The notes beneath the pieces are model-generated. The model worked only from the letters and a program-made list of their open reading frames with translations, was not told where the DNA came from and did not search any database. From an uncultured Sphingomonadaceae bacterium (lineage in GTDB: Bacteria; Pseudomonadota; Alphaproteobacteria; Sphingomonadales; Sphingomonadaceae), in assembly GCA_937920575.1 (NCBI GenBank), contig CAKZSF010000041.1, forward strand, positions 1-8,302: a DNA stretch of 8,302 bases, written 5' to 3'. The translations under genes were made by a program, and so were the position numbers. Positions 7,203-8,302 of the stretch are shown here, piece after piece; position 1 is the first letter of the stretch; every line of letters begins with the position of its first letter.

Positions 7203-7269
7203 ATTGCGTAATCGAATGCGCAGTTCTTGATTACAGATCGTTAATCGCAGTCAAGAGCATAAAAAAGCA

Positions 7270-7281
7270 TATAATGATAAT
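7270..7281 (+). promoter_or_regulatory. mucR -10 box overlapped by a Fur-box-like pair of hexamers
   Basis: TATAAT at 7270-7275 is a perfect -10 box, about 29 nt before the mucR start; no convincing -35 is seen 16-18 nt upstream, so activation or a weak promoter is likely. It runs straight into GATAAT (7276-7281). The two hexamers match 11 of 12 bases of the GATAAT-GATAAT part of the classical Fur box, but the third, inverted hexamer is poor. Confidence 0.38.
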
Positions 7282-7303
7282 ATGGGTCGATTGGAGACAA
7301 CAA

Positions 7304-7744
7304 ATGGAACAGCTTGAAGTGGATATGCGTGAGACTTTGCTTACGCTGACATCCGACATCGTCGCTGCGCATGTGAGCAACAATGAGGTTGCCCCCAGCG
7401 AAGTAAAAACACTGATTGAAGACGTCTATGGTGCCCTTGCCGGCATTGATGGCGACGCAGAAAAAGAAGAGCCACGGCCGGAGCCTGCTGTGCCAATCCG
7501 CTCTTCAGTCAAGAAAGACCACATCGTGTGTCTGGAAGACGGCAAGAAATTCAAAATGCTGAAACGCCATTTGATGAGCGAATACGGCATGACACCGGAA
7601 GAATACCGCGCGCGCTGGGATCTGCCATCCGACTATCCGATGGTTGCCCCCGCCTATTCAGAGCGCCGTCGCAGTCTGGCGATTGAAATCGGTCTGGGCC
7701 GCAAGCCTGGTCAAAAGCGTGGCCGCAAGAAAAAGGCTGCTTAA
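7304..7744 (+). CDS. MucR/Ros family transcriptional regulator
   Basis: An alphaproteobacterial DNA-binding protein that often acts as a global, H-NS-like repressor of AT-rich promoters. The product is 146 residues. The N-terminal part (about 1-45) is the oligomerisation region; the DNA-binding core is at 63-133, with VPIRSSVKKDHIVCLEDGKK (63-82), KMLKRHL (84-90), TPEEYRARWDLPSDYPMVAP (97-116) and IGLGRK (129-134); the tail KRGRKKKAA is strongly basic. At the zinc site, Cys76 is kept and His89 is kept, but the second Cys of Ros is Asp79, and the last His is absent (Glu93-Tyr94). The frame is open up to an ATG at 7181, but 7304 is chosen because GGAG at 7293-7296 lies 7 nt before it and the family begins near here. 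The upstream region is AT-rich, which fits the autoregulation known in the family. A strong terminator follows. Confidence 0.93.
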   Translation: MEQLEVDMRETLLTLTSDIVAAHVSNNEVAPSEVKTLIEDVYGALAGIDGDAEKEEPRPEPAVPIRSSVKKDHIVCLEDGKKFKMLKRHLMSEYGMTPEEYRARWDLPSDYPMVAPAYSERRRSLAIEIGLGRKPGQKRGRKKKAA

Positions 7745-7773
7745 CAGCTCTCTTTCAGCCAAGCTTGAGAAAC

Positions 7774-7806
7774 ACGCCCCGTCCCGATAAGGGAACGGGG
7801 CGTTTT
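7774..7806 (+). terminator. Rho-independent terminator after mucR
   Basis: ACGCCCCGTCCC (7774-7785) pairs with GGGAACGGGGCGT (7791-7803) with one unpaired A, around a GATAA loop, and runs into TTTT. The GC-rich stem and U-run are those of an intrinsic terminator. It begins 29 nt after the mucR stop. Confidence 0.88.
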
Positions 7807-7831
7807 CATTTGAGTTAGATATTCGGACACT

Positions 7832-8245
7832 ATGATTGATCTGGAACAGCTTTGCGCCGAACGCGGCCTCAGGATTACCGAGCAGCGCCGGGTGATTGCG
7901 CGCGTCCTGTCGGACAGCGACGACCATCCCGATGTGGAAACGCTGCATGAGCGCGCCTCTGCGGTTGATCCCAAGATCTCTATCGCGACGGTGTACCGCA
8001 CCGTGCGACTGTTCGAAGAGGCCGGCATTCTTGACCGCCACGACTTCGGCGATGGCCGCGCCCGCTATGAAGCCGCGCCCGAGGCTCACCACGATCATCT
8101 GATCGATGTCGAAACCGGCAAAGTCGTGGAGTTTGTCGATCCGGAGCTGGAAGCCTTGCAAAAAGTGATCGCCGAGAAGCTGGGCTACCGCCTCGTTGAC
8201 CACCGCATGGAGCTGTACGGCGTGCGGATCGACCGTGACAACTGA
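7832..8245 (+). CDS. fur: Fur family transcriptional regulator (ferric uptake regulator)
   Basis: A metal-sensing repressor that, with Fe(II), binds promoters of iron-uptake genes; cytosolic dimer. The product is 137 residues. The winged helix is at about 11-80, with the recognition helix in KISIATVYRTVRLFEEAGIL (48-67). Ligands of both metal sites can be matched to E. coli Fur: His32, Glu80, His86, His87, Asp88, His89, Glu105/Glu107 and His124. The structural zinc cysteines are absent (HLIDVETGKV at 89-98 in place of the CxxC segment), as in many alphaproteobacterial Fur proteins. In this class some members sense manganese (Mur), so iron is likely but not proven. No Shine-Dalgarno sequence precedes the ATG. 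The start is only 25 nt after the mucR terminator, so the gene needs either read-through or a promoter overlapping the terminator. Its 3' end overlaps a possible next gene. Confidence 0.94.
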   Translation: MIDLEQLCAERGLRITEQRRVIARVLSDSDDHPDVETLHERASAVDPKISIATVYRTVRLFEEAGILDRHDFGDGRARYEAAPEAHHDHLIDVETGKVVEFVDPELEALQKVIAEKLGYRLVDHRMELYGVRIDRDN

Positions 8246-8302
8246 TCCGCTGAGCCGCGAATGGCGCTGGCGGCAAGACGCCGCGACCGGAAAATCTACT
8301 CC
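8235..8302 (+). CDS. Possible start of a downstream gene, cut by the right edge
   Basis: A GTG at 8235 opens a frame that overlaps the end of fur by 11 bases and stays open to the edge; GGA at 8226-8228 could serve as a weak Shine-Dalgarno. The visible residues begin VTTDPLSREWRWRQDA and show no known motif. A second frame from the ATG at 8261 (MALAARRRDRKIYS) is also open. The piece is too short to choose between them or to name a product. Confidence 0.3.
   Translation, partial: MTTDPLSREWRWRQDAATGKST

Noticed and set aside
7181..7303. Upstream ATG at 7181 as the mucR start
   Set aside because: It lies inside the hairpin and before the best -10 box, adds residues not typical of MucR, and has no Shine-Dalgarno; the ATG at 7304 has GGAG at correct spacing.
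7815..7827. TTAGATATTCGGA before fur as an Irr-type iron control element
   Set aside because: Only one half resembles the TTAGAA/TTCTAA palindrome and the other half is poor; too weak to claim.
7658..8203. A 181-codon minus-strand frame across mucR end, the terminator and fur
   Set aside because: It spans a terminator and is antisense to two well-supported regulators; a shadow frame.
1..8302. A hidden mobile element, CRISPR array, toxin-antitoxin pair or defence system
   Set aside because: No transposase, integrase, long terminal repeats, regular spacer repeats, tRNA or paired small genes are seen; nearly all the sequence is explained by core genes.

Overview
The window looks like core chromosome of an alphaproteobacterium, most likely a sphingomonad such as a member of the Erythrobacteraceae. 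This is inferred from moderately GC-rich coding sequence, a MucR/Ros-type regulator, a Fur without the C-terminal CxxC pairs, an Nfu1-type NifU protein, a plant-type (class II) DAHP synthase and a large two-domain secreted M16 peptidase. There is no sign of a phage, transposon, CRISPR array, rRNA or tRNA.

Layout. 1-1208 (minus) is class II DAHP synthase, the first enzyme of the shikimate pathway, with its C-terminus cut off by the window edge. 1347-1649 (plus) is a small AT-rich gene of unknown function. 1699-4680 (minus) is a 993-residue exported M16 zinc peptidase. From 4789 to the right edge everything is on the plus strand: a NifU/Nfu iron-sulfur carrier (4789-5364), a RutE-type nitroreductase-family protein (5389-5985), tsaB (6019-6684) overlapping rimI by ATGA (6681-7136), a 167-bp AT-rich regulatory gap, a MucR-family regulator (7304-7744), a clear rho-independent terminator (7774-7806), fur (7832-8245), and probably the first codons of another gene at the right edge. 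No gene-free stretch exceeds 300 bases.

How the genes fit together. nfu, the reductase, tsaB and rimI are tightly spaced and probably cotranscribed. Nfu delivers Fe-S clusters, TsaB takes part in t6A tRNA modification, RimI acetylates a protein N-terminus, and MucR and Fur are transcription factors, Fur being the iron sensor. An iron theme (Fe-S carrier at one end, Fur at the other, and a Fur-box-like element over the mucR -10) is suggestive but not proven.

I did not find a convincing new biological system. The most interesting signals are in the gaps: a perfect 10-bp inverted repeat directly before the DAHP synthase start, where a leader RNA could fold over the ribosome-binding region; a hairpin, repeated TAATC motifs and a Fur-box-like sequence upstream of mucR; and a fur gene starting only 25 nt after a strong terminator. 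The MucR protein has also lost expected zinc ligands.
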